From positions 28,378-92,377 of the forward strand of contig NZ_CALDKF010000114.1 in NCBI RefSeq assembly GCF_937898925.1: a stretch of 64,000 bases of DNA. The letters are read 5' to 3'. Shown here piece by piece: positions 29,002 to 37,292 of the stretch. A model generated the notes under the pieces. The model searched no databases. It saw nothing but the letters and a program-made list of their open reading frames with translations, and was not told the origin of the DNA. The stretch is from an uncultured Methanobrevibacter sp. Its GTDB lineage: Archaea; Methanobacteriota; Methanobacteria; Methanobacteriales; Methanobacteriaceae. Position 1 is the stretch's first letter. Each line of letters begins with the position of its first letter. Both the position numbers and the translations under genes were made by a program.

Positions 29002-29191
29002 TGGTGCAAGTACTTTAATGTTAACACTTCCTTAAGTTTTGATAATTTTAATTATTCTAATTATTCTAATTATCTAATTATTTTAATATTCTAATAATTG
29101 TAATCATCTATAAAAATAGTTTAAAAAAGTATAATAAAAATAAAAAAATGGAAATAAAAAGAAAAGTTAATTAAGTGAAAATAAGATTTAT

Positions 29192-29953
29192 TTAAAGTTC
29201 TTCTATTACATGAATCCAATCTTTATTATTTCCTGCACGAATTATTTCAAGTCCGATGTCAGCCATATATGCTGCATCTTCCATATTGTCTGCTCTACCG
29301 ATACCTGCTTTGAGGCCGATTCCAATTTCTTCATCAATCTCTTTGAGAATTTGAGTAAGGTCATCTTCACTTAATCCATTACATGGGGACATGAAGTTGT
29401 CTCCACCAATGAAGAATAATAATGCGCCTTTTTCTCTAAGTTTAGTCATTAAGTAATGTTGTGCTTTGTTTACCATAAAGCTTGTATCAAAAGCAGATTC
29501 AATATCAGTTAAGGTTTCAGTTACACTGTTGATGTCAATATGTGCAGCTTGTACGAAACTGTCTTCTGGGTTTTCAATTAAATTGTTTATTGCTAAGATT
29601 TCTTTTCTTCCTGAAGATTGTGCTCCACCTTCTTTTTGAAGTGCAATGGTTGCTAATCTTTGAGCTTCGTGTGCAGTTTCTGCTGCTCCTACACCCATAC
29701 TGATTGTAATCGGGTATCTGTTTCTAATAGATCTTTGAATTCTCATGTGGTCTTCTTCATTAAGACCGTTTGTGACTGCAAGTAAATTATCAAATCTTGT
29801 AAAGAAAACTAAACCTTTTTTAGCAGCTATTAATCTTTGCACATCTGCAAAAAGTTCTGCTTGTAAAATTTGAAGGTCAGATTCTGTACGTGGTCTTGGA
29901 GTAACTGTCCATGGACCATAATTGTCGATTTGTATCAAAGTCATTTGTATCAT
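29192..29953 (-). CDS. GTP cyclohydrolase III (archaeal, ArfA-type)
   Basis: The 253-residue enzyme opens GTP to the formamidopyrimidine used for riboflavin and F420 deazaflavin synthesis in methanogens. Clear family signatures are the start [20 protein letters not shown], the [17 protein letters not shown] stretch and [18 protein letters not shown]. The protein is an internal duplication of a nucleotide-cyclase-like fold: [14 protein letters not shown] repeats the [13 protein letters not shown] element. AGGTGA lies 7 bp before the ATG. Two genes of F420 synthesis, cofD and cofE, lie next along the same strand. Confidence 0.95.
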   Translation of the reverse strand: MIQMTLIQIDNYGPWTVTPRPRTESDLQILQAELFADVQRLIAAKKGLVFFTRFDNLLAVTNGLNEEDHMRIQRSIRNRYPITISMGVGAAETAHEAQRLATIALQKEGGAQSSGRKEILAINNLIENPEDSFVQAAHIDINSVTETLTDIESAFDTSFMVNKAQHYLMTKLREKGALLFFIGGDNFMSPCNGLSEDDLTQILKEIDEEIGIGLKAGIGRADNMEDAAYMADIGLEIIRAGNNKDWIHVIEEL

Positions 29954-30123
29954 ATATTTTCACCTAATAGTAATATATTTAGTTATAACTAAATTAGTAT
30001 TTAAACTTTAAGCATTTAATTAGTAATTTTTTTAAAAATCTTTTATTTTTAATTATTTTTAATAATTTTTTTTAATTTTTTATTAACAAATAATTCCATA
30101 ATAATTTAAGGCATCTAATCATT

Positions 30124-31026
30124 TTATTCTAAAACAATTTTTGCAAGATTAATCTTATCTTCAATTGTTTTCATAAAAGTGTTGGTTACGATGACATTTG
30201 GAACAATCTCTTCAATCTCTTTCTTAAATTCTTCGTCTTGGTTATCAATCACCAATGTGTTTAGGAAGGATTTATAAAGTTCAGCTACTCCTTTTGAAGA
30301 TGTTTCATAGCCAAATGCATTCATGAATTGTCCAGCAGGTCCGCTGAATGCGGATTTACCTACAAATGGTGAAACTGCAATAACCTCTTTTTCCTTAAGG
30401 GCTTCTTCAACACCATCTATTGAAATGATCGGTCTTATTGAAGTGATTGGATTTGATGGTCCAAAAATCACTTTATCACATTTTTCTATTGTTTCAATAA
30501 GTTTTGGGCTAGGGCTTACATGAGCATATTTCACTTCAAGGACTTCACAGTTGCATTGGTATTTGATCAAAAAGTCATGGAACTCAATTTCACCATGCTC
30601 CTTGGTGACAATGCTTATTTCAGATTCCTCATCACTCATTGGAATTATGCTTGCCTTAATTCCTAACTTGTTCTTTTGGAGTTCAACAATATCTGACAAT
30701 GTCCAACCTTCCTCTAGCAAAATTGCTTTTTGAAGTTTGGTTGCCCTGTCTTTATCTCCTAACCTGAGCAATTCGGTAGTTCCCATTTCAATTAGCTGTT
30801 CTCTAACTATGTATGTATCCCCTTTAATTCCATACCAGAATTCCTCATCAATCATATCTGCAAAGGTATACATCACTGTATCAATATCCGCTGCAATATA
30901 ACCTCTGGACATATATAAGTTTTCAACAGTGTTGACTACGACACTAATCTCTTCTTCAGGATAAATTTCCTTTATTCCTTGAATCAATTTTGGAGTTCCA
31001 GTGCCTCCAGAAAAAACAGTTATCAT
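30124..31026 (-). CDS. cofD: 2-phospho-L-lactate transferase CofD
   Basis: The 300-residue product starts at ATG 31026 behind a GAGTGGA site; an in-frame GTG three codons earlier lies inside that site. VFSGGTGTPKLIQGIKEI is the N-terminal nucleotide-binding motif, followed by DIDTVMYTFADM and FGPSNPITSIRPI typical of CofD. It transfers the phospholactyl group to the deazaflavin Fo to make F420-0, the carrier of electrons in methanogenesis. cofE, the next enzyme, lies 756 bp upstream on the same strand with a zinc-ribbon gene between them. Confidence 0.95.
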   Translation of the reverse strand: MITVFSGGTGTPKLIQGIKEIYPEEEISVVVNTVENLYMSRGYIAADIDTVMYTFADMIDEEFWYGIKGDTYIVREQLIEMGTTELLRLGDKDRATKLQKAILLEEGWTLSDIVELQKNKLGIKASIIPMSDEESEISIVTKEHGEIEFHDFLIKYQCNCEVLEVKYAHVSPSPKLIETIEKCDKVIFGPSNPITSIRPIISIDGVEEALKEKEVIAVSPFVGKSAFSGPAGQFMNAFGYETSSKGVAELYKSFLNTLVIDNQDEEFKKEIEEIVPNVIVTNTFMKTIEDKINLAKIVLE

Positions 31027-31120
31027 GATTTCCACTCTTTTTATCTTAATTGTGATAGGATTTTTATATTTTTTTAATTATCATTAGATTATTATCAATT
31101 AAATTTAATAAATTAGCTTT

Positions 31121-31176
31121 TTTTAAATTTTTAACTTTAAAATTCTTCTTTTAAATTTTTAACTTTAAAATTCTTC
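31121..31176 (+). repeat. Exact 28-bp tandem duplication over a stop codon
   Basis: Positions 31121-31148 and 31149-31176 are identical 28-bp units. The second copy contains the last codons and the stop of the zinc-ribbon gene on the minus strand; the first lies just beyond it. The duplication therefore duplicated the gene's 3' end without changing the protein. Confidence 0.9.
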
Positions 31177-31680
31177 TTTTAATGGACCTCCACATTTAGG
31201 GCATGGAGTTTTCTCAGAAATTACTAAAGACATTTCACTATTGCAATTAGGGCAATTATTGTTTTCAAGAATGTTTCGCCTATCCTTGTAAAATGTCTTT
31301 TTAAAATCAAAAAACAGTATTTTAAACGCTTTTTCATTATCAAGATTTTTAGAAATTTCTTTAGTCAATATTCTTTCAATCTCTTCTTGAGTGAAAAGAT
31401 CATTGTCTTCAGGAACATAGGTTTTAATTAATTCATTGCAATTTGGACAATAGTTTTCATAAAGAAAACCAGAAATTAAGGATTTAGTCATCTTATCTGA
31501 ATTTTCCTTATTGTGACTATCTTCAATAAGTTCTAAATGATTTCCTTCATCCTTTTTGTCTTTAGAATAGAAATCTAAAATGGATTCTAAATCATCTAAA
31601 TCTGTGTCTAAATAGAATATTAAATTCTTATCTAAAAATGAAAAATCACAGTTTTCACATTTGAAATTAATTTCCACCAT
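31165..31680 (-). CDS. Zinc-ribbon hypothetical protein
   Basis: The product has 171 residues from ATG at 31680, where the sequence MVEINFKCENCDFSF looks like a natural N-terminus; an ATG 39 bp upstream is possible. Four CxxC pairs (CENC, CPNC, CPNC, CPKC) could build two zinc ribbons, separated by an acidic stretch and a helical section. It lies between cofD and cofE on the same strand. Nothing ties it to F420 synthesis beyond position. No known family recognised. Confidence 0.65.
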   Translation of the reverse strand: MVEINFKCENCDFSFLDKNLIFYLDTDLDDLESILDFYSKDKKDEGNHLELIEDSHNKENSDKMTKSLISGFLYENYCPNCNELIKTYVPEDNDLFTQEEIERILTKEISKNLDNEKAFKILFFDFKKTFYKDRRNILENNNCPNCNSEMSLVISEKTPCPKCGGPLKEEF

Positions 31681-31782
31681 ATTAACACTCAAAATTATTC
31701 CAATTTCAATGATATTCACAATTCAAGAATATTCAACACTCAAAAATAAAAATCAATATTTGTAAAAATGTTATATTCTTAT

Positions 31783-32547
31783 CTATTTTCTAAATACATC
31801 AAACTCTTTAGGTCTAAGCAAAGGTTTTATTCCAGCTTCAGTGTCTCTAAGATGGTCAAATGCAGCAAATCCTCTAATCAATACGATAGGAATTCCTTCG
31901 TTTGCTTGTCCCATCAATAAGGATGCAGCTGCTGCAAGCTCATCTGCAGTAGCAACTTCAGTTGTTTCAAGAGCTCTGCCGAACAAGTCTTCCTCGCCGA
32001 TTCTTACCCAAAGAGGATTGATTCCTGAGCAGCCAATAGCTGTTCCAATTGCACCTACTCTAAATGCTCTTCCTTGAGTGTCAGTAATGATTACTGCAAT
32101 TTCCTTTTCAGTTTTTTCTTCCAAGTACTCTCTTATTTCCTTTGCAGATAAGTCAGGATTCTTAGGCATTGGAGTTGCTAACCCTTCTTCCACATTTGAT
32201 TCATCTATTCCGGAGTTTGCACAAACAAATCCATGCTTGGTTTCAGTGACAATGAAATTAGGTCCAACTGCAACGATTTCATTTGATTCCTGTAAAATCG
32301 CTTCAACAAGTTTTGGATCTTTTTTGCATTCTTTTGCAATTTTTATTGTTTCTTCACTAGGTTCCAGTTCATCAATTTTAATGTAGTTGCCTTCAGCCTT
32401 GGAAATCAATGTTTCAGCAATAAGCAAAATATCTCCATCTTCAAGAGCAATATTCTCCTTTTCCAAATCCTCTTCAATTATCTTTGCTATATTGTCTCCT
32501 TTTTTAACTAAAGGAATTTCTTTCAATCCATATAATTTTAAAGTCAT
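31783..32547 (-). CDS. cofE: Coenzyme F420-0:L-glutamate ligase CofE
   Basis: The 254-residue enzyme adds L-glutamates to F420-0 using GTP. It shows the CofE signature GDILLIAETLISKAEGN, the VCANSGIDESNV motif, the ITDTQGRAFRVGAIGTAIG stretch and GQANEGIPIVLIRG. Length matches single-domain archaeal CofE rather than the actinobacterial FbiB fusion. It is the first gene of the cofE - zinc-ribbon - cofD minus-strand run and is divergent from the ExbB-like gene across 230 bp of AT-rich promoter sequence. Confidence 0.96.
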   Translation of the reverse strand: MTLKLYGLKEIPLVKKGDNIAKIIEEDLEKENIALEDGDILLIAETLISKAEGNYIKIDELEPSEETIKIAKECKKDPKLVEAILQESNEIVAVGPNFIVTETKHGFVCANSGIDESNVEEGLATPMPKNPDLSAKEIREYLEEKTEKEIAVIITDTQGRAFRVGAIGTAIGCSGINPLWVRIGEEDLFGRALETTEVATADELAAAASLLMGQANEGIPIVLIRGFAAFDHLRDTEAGIKPLLRPKEFDVFRK

Positions 32548-32777
32548 AGTTAAACTTTTTATTAATAAAATATAAAAAACTATTGATATTCACTAAAATT
32601 TTTTTAAAAAATTAGAAATAATGCTTTATTTTTTTAAAAAATTAACAATATGCTTTTATATTAAAAATAATAAATTTATTATTAGTATAATTAATAATCA
32701 CTTTTATTATCAATTTATTAGATTTATTATTAATTTATCAGATTATTTAATTATTAATTAATTCTTTAGAGGATATT

Positions 32778-33617
32778 ATGATTATAGAAAGTCTTATTAA
32801 TGGATTTGACATGATTATGGAGATGCTCCAAAGTGGGGGAGTTATCACTTATATAATTCTTTTGCTTGGTATCTATGGTCTGTTAATATCTATAAGAAAG
32901 ATATTTTACCTTAGAAAAATAAGTAAAATCGATGCTACAGAGATTATGGGGACAATTACCTCATCTATGGAACAAGGTGGAGCTATTGAAGCTTTAAAAA
33001 ATATCAGTCACTATAAAAACCCTGTTTCAAGAATCATGTCTGAAGCATTGAAAATCGGTTATAAAAACAAGATAGAAGTTGAAGAAAGTATGGAGCAGAT
33101 TTTTATCGTCGAGCTCTCAAAAATGACCAATGGTATCAGTGCATTAAAAACCATTATTGAGCTTGCTCCTTTCTTAGGATTGATCGGTACTGTATTAGGT
33201 ATTTGGATGACCTTTAAGAATTTAGGTGTAAATCCTGATGCTGCAGCTATGGCAGAAGGTATTTACATTGCTCTTATCACTACTATTGCAGGTTTAACTG
33301 TAGCTATTGTTCTTATGCCGTTATACACTTATATCAAAGGTTTGATTGATGCGGAAATGGATAAGATTGAATTAGCTACCAAAATGACTAATTGGAGTTA
33401 TGCGGTAATTAAAATCAGAGTTTATGAAAAATTGCCTTGTGTGATTGAAGCGCTTCAGGAAGCAGAGGGCATTGTCAGTGTAAAGGAAATCTCTGATCCT
33501 TATTCTAATATTCAAATTTCCTTTAAGCCAAGCATGCTTGAAAAGAGTATAAGTAACATCATATTGGAAAAATGTGATGTAAAATCTGAAATTACTGAAA
33601 GTAAATTAAGACAATAA
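32778..33617 (+). CDS. MotA/TolQ/ExbB proton-channel family protein
   Basis: The 279-residue product has three hydrophobic segments: about 16-40 (GGVITYIILLLGIYGLLISI), 125-148 (LAPFLGLIGTVLGIWMTF) and 165-192 (ALITTIAGLTVAIVLMPLYT). The conserved LAPFLGLIGTVLGI and IALITTIAGL motifs define the ExbB/TolQ channel that uses ion flow to energise a partner. A C-terminal soluble domain of about 80 residues extends beyond the usual core. AGAGGA precedes the ATG. The ExbD-like gene follows after 16 bp. The role in a methanogen lacking an outer membrane is unknown. Confidence 0.9.
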   Translation: MIIESLINGFDMIMEMLQSGGVITYIILLLGIYGLLISIRKIFYLRKISKIDATEIMGTITSSMEQGGAIEALKNISHYKNPVSRIMSEALKIGYKNKIEVEESMEQIFIVELSKMTNGISALKTIIELAPFLGLIGTVLGIWMTFKNLGVNPDAAAMAEGIYIALITTIAGLTVAIVLMPLYTYIKGLIDAEMDKIELATKMTNWSYAVIKIRVYEKLPCVIEALQEAEGIVSVKEISDPYSNIQISFKPSMLEKSISNIILEKCDVKSEITESKLRQ

Positions 33618-33633
33618 TCAAGGAGCTGTTAAA

Positions 33634-34041
33634 TTGGCAATTGACATTAAGCGTCATAAGGAAAAGATGAATCGGGATGAACCTGAAATCAAGCTAGTTC
33701 CTTTTATTGACATTTTATTTACTTTACTTATCTTTTTAGTGGTGACCAGTACTTTCGGTGCTGCATCTGTCACTGGTGATGACACTGGAACAGGCACTGG
33801 AAAGCCAAACATGACTGACACTACTGGAGATGCAGAATATTATTTGCTGCCGGTTGCAGGACTTCAGAAAGTTGTTGTAAATGGAGTAGATATGTCTTCT
33901 GAGATAAGAGGAAATGCTATTGGTGTTCATGCAAGAGTGCTTGACCAAGGTGATGTTCAGATTAAAACGAGCGAACATGCGATATATATTCAAGCGCCTT
34001 CTGGAATGAGCCCTCAAGAGGCAGTTCATAGTCCAGAATGA
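33634..34041 (+). CDS. ExbD/TolR-like protein
   Basis: The 135-residue protein has a short basic N-terminus, then EIKLVPFIDILFTLLIFLVV (about 19-38), matching the ExbD/TolR helix with the ion-coupling Asp, and an extracytoplasmic domain. A Thr/Gly/Asp-rich linker (TGDDTGTGTGKPN) follows the helix, unlike bacterial ExbD. The start is TTG at 33634 behind AAGGAG. It pairs with the upstream ExbB-like gene. No TonB-like third partner is visible. Confidence 0.85.
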   Translation: MAIDIKRHKEKMNRDEPEIKLVPFIDILFTLLIFLVVTSTFGAASVTGDDTGTGTGKPNMTDTTGDAEYYLLPVAGLQKVVVNGVDMSSEIRGNAIGVHARVLDQGDVQIKTSEHAIYIQAPSGMSPQEAVHSPE

Positions 34042-34201
34042 TTTTAAATTTTATTTATTATTTCAATTTTTTAATTTTTTCAAATTTTTCATATTTTCAT
34101 ACTTTAAAATATGATTTTTCATTTTTTTATTTTTTTAATTTATAAATTTTAAATTTTTAAATTTTTAAATAATTAATCTTATAGTTAATTGGGGTAAAAC
34201 A

Positions 34202-34825
34202 ATGTATTTAGGCAGAATTATTTCAGCAGGAAAAACAGAAGACGGAAAACCATATGTTGCTTATAGAGTTTCAAGCAGATCTTTTCCAAACAGACAAGTA
34301 AAGGTTCTTGAAGATGAAGCAGCTATCATTCCAAAGGAAGGATTTGAAACTGATATTTTCAAAAACTCTTATATCGCTTATGATTGTGTAAAAACAGTAG
34401 GCGACATTGCTATTATTTCAAACGGTTCCCAAACCAATCCTATTGCAGATAAGATAGCTATTGGAATGAACATTAGGGATGCAATGGCATATTCATTAAT
34501 CACTATGGATTATGAAAAGGATGATTACAACACTCCAAGAATTGCTGCAGTAGTTAAAGGAAATGAAGATGATTTTGAAGCTTATATTGGTATTGTTACT
34601 GACAGTAAAATATTAGTTGAAAAAATAGAAGATGGTAAAGCTCAATTCATTTCCACTTATGAGAAAAACACTCCTGAAGATGTTGTTTTCGCTGCAGAAA
34701 CTCCTGATGCTGCATGTAAGTTCATTTTCGATGAAGGTGCATTTGCTGAATTTGAAAATCCTGTTTCTTCAGTTGCAGCAATATTTGATGGAAAATGGAA
34801 AATCGCTGGTTTCAATCCAGAATAA
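34202..34825 (+). CDS. purO: IMP cyclohydrolase PurO (archaeal)
   Basis: A 207-residue archaeal IMP cyclohydrolase, unrelated to bacterial PurH. It begins MYLGRIISAGKTEDGKPYVA and has the family stretches YRVSSRSFPNRQ, SNGSQTNPI and DYEKDDYNTPRIAAVV. It closes FAICAR to IMP, the last step of purine synthesis. A TTGGGGTAA stretch precedes the ATG. Transcription ends at a strong hairpin 10 bp after the stop. Confidence 0.96.
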   Translation: MYLGRIISAGKTEDGKPYVAYRVSSRSFPNRQVKVLEDEAAIIPKEGFETDIFKNSYIAYDCVKTVGDIAIISNGSQTNPIADKIAIGMNIRDAMAYSLITMDYEKDDYNTPRIAAVVKGNEDDFEAYIGIVTDSKILVEKIEDGKAQFISTYEKNTPEDVVFAAETPDAACKFIFDEGAFAEFENPVSSVAAIFDGKWKIAGFNPE

Positions 34826-34835
34826 ATCCCCAAGC

Positions 34836-34856
34836 TTTTTAGCCTTCGGCTAAAAA
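34836..34856 (+). terminator. Hairpin after purO
   Basis: TTTTTAGCC and GGCTAAAAA form a perfect 9-bp stem around the loop TTC. It lies 10 bp downstream of purO and between two convergent genes (purO and rnhB), so it could serve as a terminator from either side. Confidence 0.7.
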
Positions 34857-34944
34857 CCTTGACCAAAATTCTTTCCAATTTATTTAGGTAAATTGGATTT
34901 TTTTTATTTTTATATTTTTTTGTATTGAAAAATTTTAGTTTAAC

Positions 34945-35604
34945 TTATTCTAATTTTTCAGCCTCTTCGGCTTCTTTTATTTTCTGGACTGTTCCCCAAC
35001 TTCTTCTAACGAAATCTGGCATTTCATCGTATTTAAATTTCTTCAAGAAGTTTTTGGTTTTTGGATCGCTTGGATAACCTGAACCGATTCCATCTCTGTC
35101 CTTGGTAGACCTGATGTACTGCTTATTTATTTCTTCAATAATCATGTCCCTTTTTGTTTTTGCAATGATTGAAGCTGCTCCAACTGCAAGATAGTTATCA
35201 TCTGCCTTATGTTCTGCAATGACTTCACAGCTATGGCCTACATATTCTTCCATTTCTTCCTGAAGTCTTCCTTCCTTTACATCCAAAGCATCTATGATGA
35301 TTCTATCTGCTCGAAGAGTATTTATGATTTTTTTCATAGCTAATTTTTCTATTTGATTAAGATTTATTCCTTTTGCCCTTAAAGTGTCAATATCCTTTGC
35401 AGTAATTACCACTGTTTCATAATCGAACATTTTAGTTAACTTACGATATAGGACTGCTCTTCTGTTAGGAGTTAATCTTTTAGAATCTTTCACGCCCATT
35501 CTTTCAATGATCTTTTCTTTTTTCTCAGGTATTACAATACCTGCCATAACCATAGGGCCTAAAACAGGACCTCTTCCAGCTTCATCTAATCCTAGTGTAT
35601 CCAT
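34945..35604 (-). CDS. rnhB: Ribonuclease HII
   Basis: The 219-residue enzyme removes RNA from RNA-DNA hybrids and single ribonucleotides. The N-terminal GLDEAGRGPVLGPMV motif holds the catalytic Asp-Glu, DALD and HKADDNYLAVGAASIIAKTKRD the other acidic residues, and GSGYPSDPKTKNFLK is the archaeal C-terminal signature. Length is normal. It is transcribed alone on the minus strand, with an 11-bp tandem repeat in its upstream region. Confidence 0.96.
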   Translation of the reverse strand: MDTLGLDEAGRGPVLGPMVMAGIVIPEKKEKIIERMGVKDSKRLTPNRRAVLYRKLTKMFDYETVVITAKDIDTLRAKGINLNQIEKLAMKKIINTLRADRIIIDALDVKEGRLQEEMEEYVGHSCEVIAEHKADDNYLAVGAASIIAKTKRDMIIEEINKQYIRSTKDRDGIGSGYPSDPKTKNFLKKFKYDEMPDFVRRSWGTVQKIKEAEEAEKLE

Positions 35605-35635
35605 ATTATTAAATCCAGTTTTATTATTTAAATAG

Positions 35636-35756
35636 TTTAGTTTTAATTTAGTTTTAATTTAGTTTTAATTTAGTTTTTATTTAGTTTTAATTTAGTTTTA
35701 ATTTAGTTTTTATTTAGTTTTTATTTAGTTTTTATTTAGTTTTTATTTAGTTTTAT
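35636..35756 (+). repeat. Eleven-copy 11-bp tandem repeat
   Basis: TTTAG recurs exactly every 11 bp eleven times from 35636 to 35750, with unit ATTTAGTTTTA or ATTTAGTTTTT. It fills the 318-bp spacer between the rnhB start and the mreB end (35605-35922). The only other structure seen there is the hairpin near 35860. Confidence 0.9.
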
Positions 35757-35855
35757 AAATATTACGATATCAGTTTTATTAATTTTTATAAAATAAGATT
35801 CATTAAAGTTTAAAAGAAGTAATTTTGATGGTGTTGATTATTTGGTGTTAAAAGG

Positions 35856-35889
35856 AATATTATGGATTGTAAAGACAATCCATAGTATT
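35856..35889 (-). terminator. Long hairpin downstream of mreB
   Basis: TATGGATTGT - AAAG - ACAATCCATA is a perfect 10-bp stem (35861-35884) extendable by five pairs, one a G-T wobble, to 35856-35889. It lies about 35 bp beyond the mreB stop in the direction of that gene's transcription, so it is a likely terminator or 3'-end structure. Confidence 0.6.
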
Positions 35890-35922
35890 ATACGTATTAA
35901 TAACGCTTGAAATTGTTTAAAT

Positions 35923-36993
35923 TTATTTCATAGCTTTTAAACGTACTTCCGGTTCTAAAGCTAATGGTTCAGCAGCTACGATTGCAGTTCCTTTTGCGAC
36001 TACAGTCATAGGGTCATCAGAAATTTGGATTGGAATGTCTGATTCATCGAAAATTCTTTCTTTAAGACCTCTTAATCTGGAACTTCCACCTACTGCTACA
36101 GTATTTTTGTAAACACCCATCATCAATTCTGCAGGTAATCTTTCTAAGATGATGTTTAATCCACCAACAACTGCTTGGATGATTGGTTCTACTGCATCTG
36201 CAACTAACATTGAATCAATTACAACTTTTTTAGGTCTGTTAGTTTCTAAGGATTTACCAATAACTTCATAACTTAAGTTTTCAAATTCTTCACTGCAATG
36301 GATCATTCCGATTTCCATTTTTGCAGCTTCTGCATCGTGAATGCTGATTGCAACATTGTATTTTTCTGCAACCAATTCTACGATTCTATTATCAATGTCG
36401 TCTCCACCGACTCTTACGGTTTCAATATCGTTGATTCCACCAAGGGAAATAACAACTAAATCAGTAGATCCTGCACCAATATCAATTACCATGGTTCCAT
36501 TTGGTTCTGCAATAGGTAATCCTGCACCAATAGCTGCAGCTAAACCTTCACTGACTACTAATACGTATTCAGCACCAGCCTTTCTACCTATTTCTTCAGC
36601 AGCATTCTTTTCTACTTCAGAAGCGTCTCCAGGAATTCCAATGACGATTCTTCCTACAGTTTCTCCTTCGTTAATACCAATTTCCATAGCTCTGATGAGT
36701 AATGCTTGTGCTTGTGCAACGTTTTCAATTACTCCTTTTTTAAGTGGTCTTACTGCAACAATGTCTTCTGGAGTTCTGCCTAACATTTTTTTAGCTTCTT
36801 CTCCAACAGCAAGCACTGCAGAAGGGTCATCCTTTTTAACAGCAACTACAGAAGGAATTTGGTATAAGTCAAATTTATCTCCTGATGGTTTTGCGATTAC
36901 GGTGTTTAAGGTACCTAAATCAATACCTAAACTATTCTTAACAACTCTGGTTGGTTCAATTTCAATAGCGTCTTCATTTCCGAAAATACTCAA
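35923..36993 (-). CDS. mreB: MreB/Mbl-like actin-family protein
   Basis: A 356-residue actin-fold ATPase. SLGIDLGTLNTVIAKPSG is phosphate loop 1, RPLKKGVIEN and VIGIPGDASEVEKNA fit MreB, VIDIGAGSTDLVVISLG is phosphate loop 2, and VAVGGSSRLRGLKE ends the core. It matches the MreB homologue found in Methanobacteriales, which have a pseudomurein wall and rod or short-rod shapes, rather than DnaK (no substrate domain). The TTG start at 36993 follows GGAGGAAT. An unknown gene lies 299 bp upstream on the same strand. Confidence 0.88.
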   Translation of the reverse strand: MSIFGNEDAIEIEPTRVVKNSLGIDLGTLNTVIAKPSGDKFDLYQIPSVVAVKKDDPSAVLAVGEEAKKMLGRTPEDIVAVRPLKKGVIENVAQAQALLIRAMEIGINEGETVGRIVIGIPGDASEVEKNAAEEIGRKAGAEYVLVVSEGLAAAIGAGLPIAEPNGTMVIDIGAGSTDLVVISLGGINDIETVRVGGDDIDNRIVELVAEKYNVAISIHDAEAAKMEIGMIHCSEEFENLSYEVIGKSLETNRPKKVVIDSMLVADAVEPIIQAVVGGLNIILERLPAELMMGVYKNTVAVGGSSRLRGLKERIFDESDIPIQISDDPMTVVAKGTAIVAAEPLALEPEVRLKAMK

Positions 36994-37292
36994 AGTTATT
37001 CCTCCATTGATAAAATAAAATTAAATTATTTAAAAAATTTTTAATAAATTATTTAATTGATTTTATTGTTCTGTTAATTAATTTACATTTTTGAATTGAT
37101 TTTAATTGGTATATTAAATTGATATATTCAATTAATTATTCAAAAAGTAATTAATTAATGTTTATAACAATAATTATTTATAATTTTTATTAATAATAAG
37201 TTTTTGTATAAAATTATGAAAAAATTTTAATAATTATATAAAAATAGTCAGAAAAAAGGATTTAACATAGTAATTGCTCAAAAAAGCTAAAT

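Noticed and set aside
34836..34856. UUCG tetraloop hairpin after purO
   Set aside because: The loop contains TTCG, but the best pairing uses a TTC triloop; closing a C(TTCG)G tetraloop would put C opposite C in the next pair.
35923..36993. DnaK/Hsp70 assignment for the actin-fold protein
   Set aside because: It is only 356 residues, lacks a substrate-binding domain and fits MreB motifs better.
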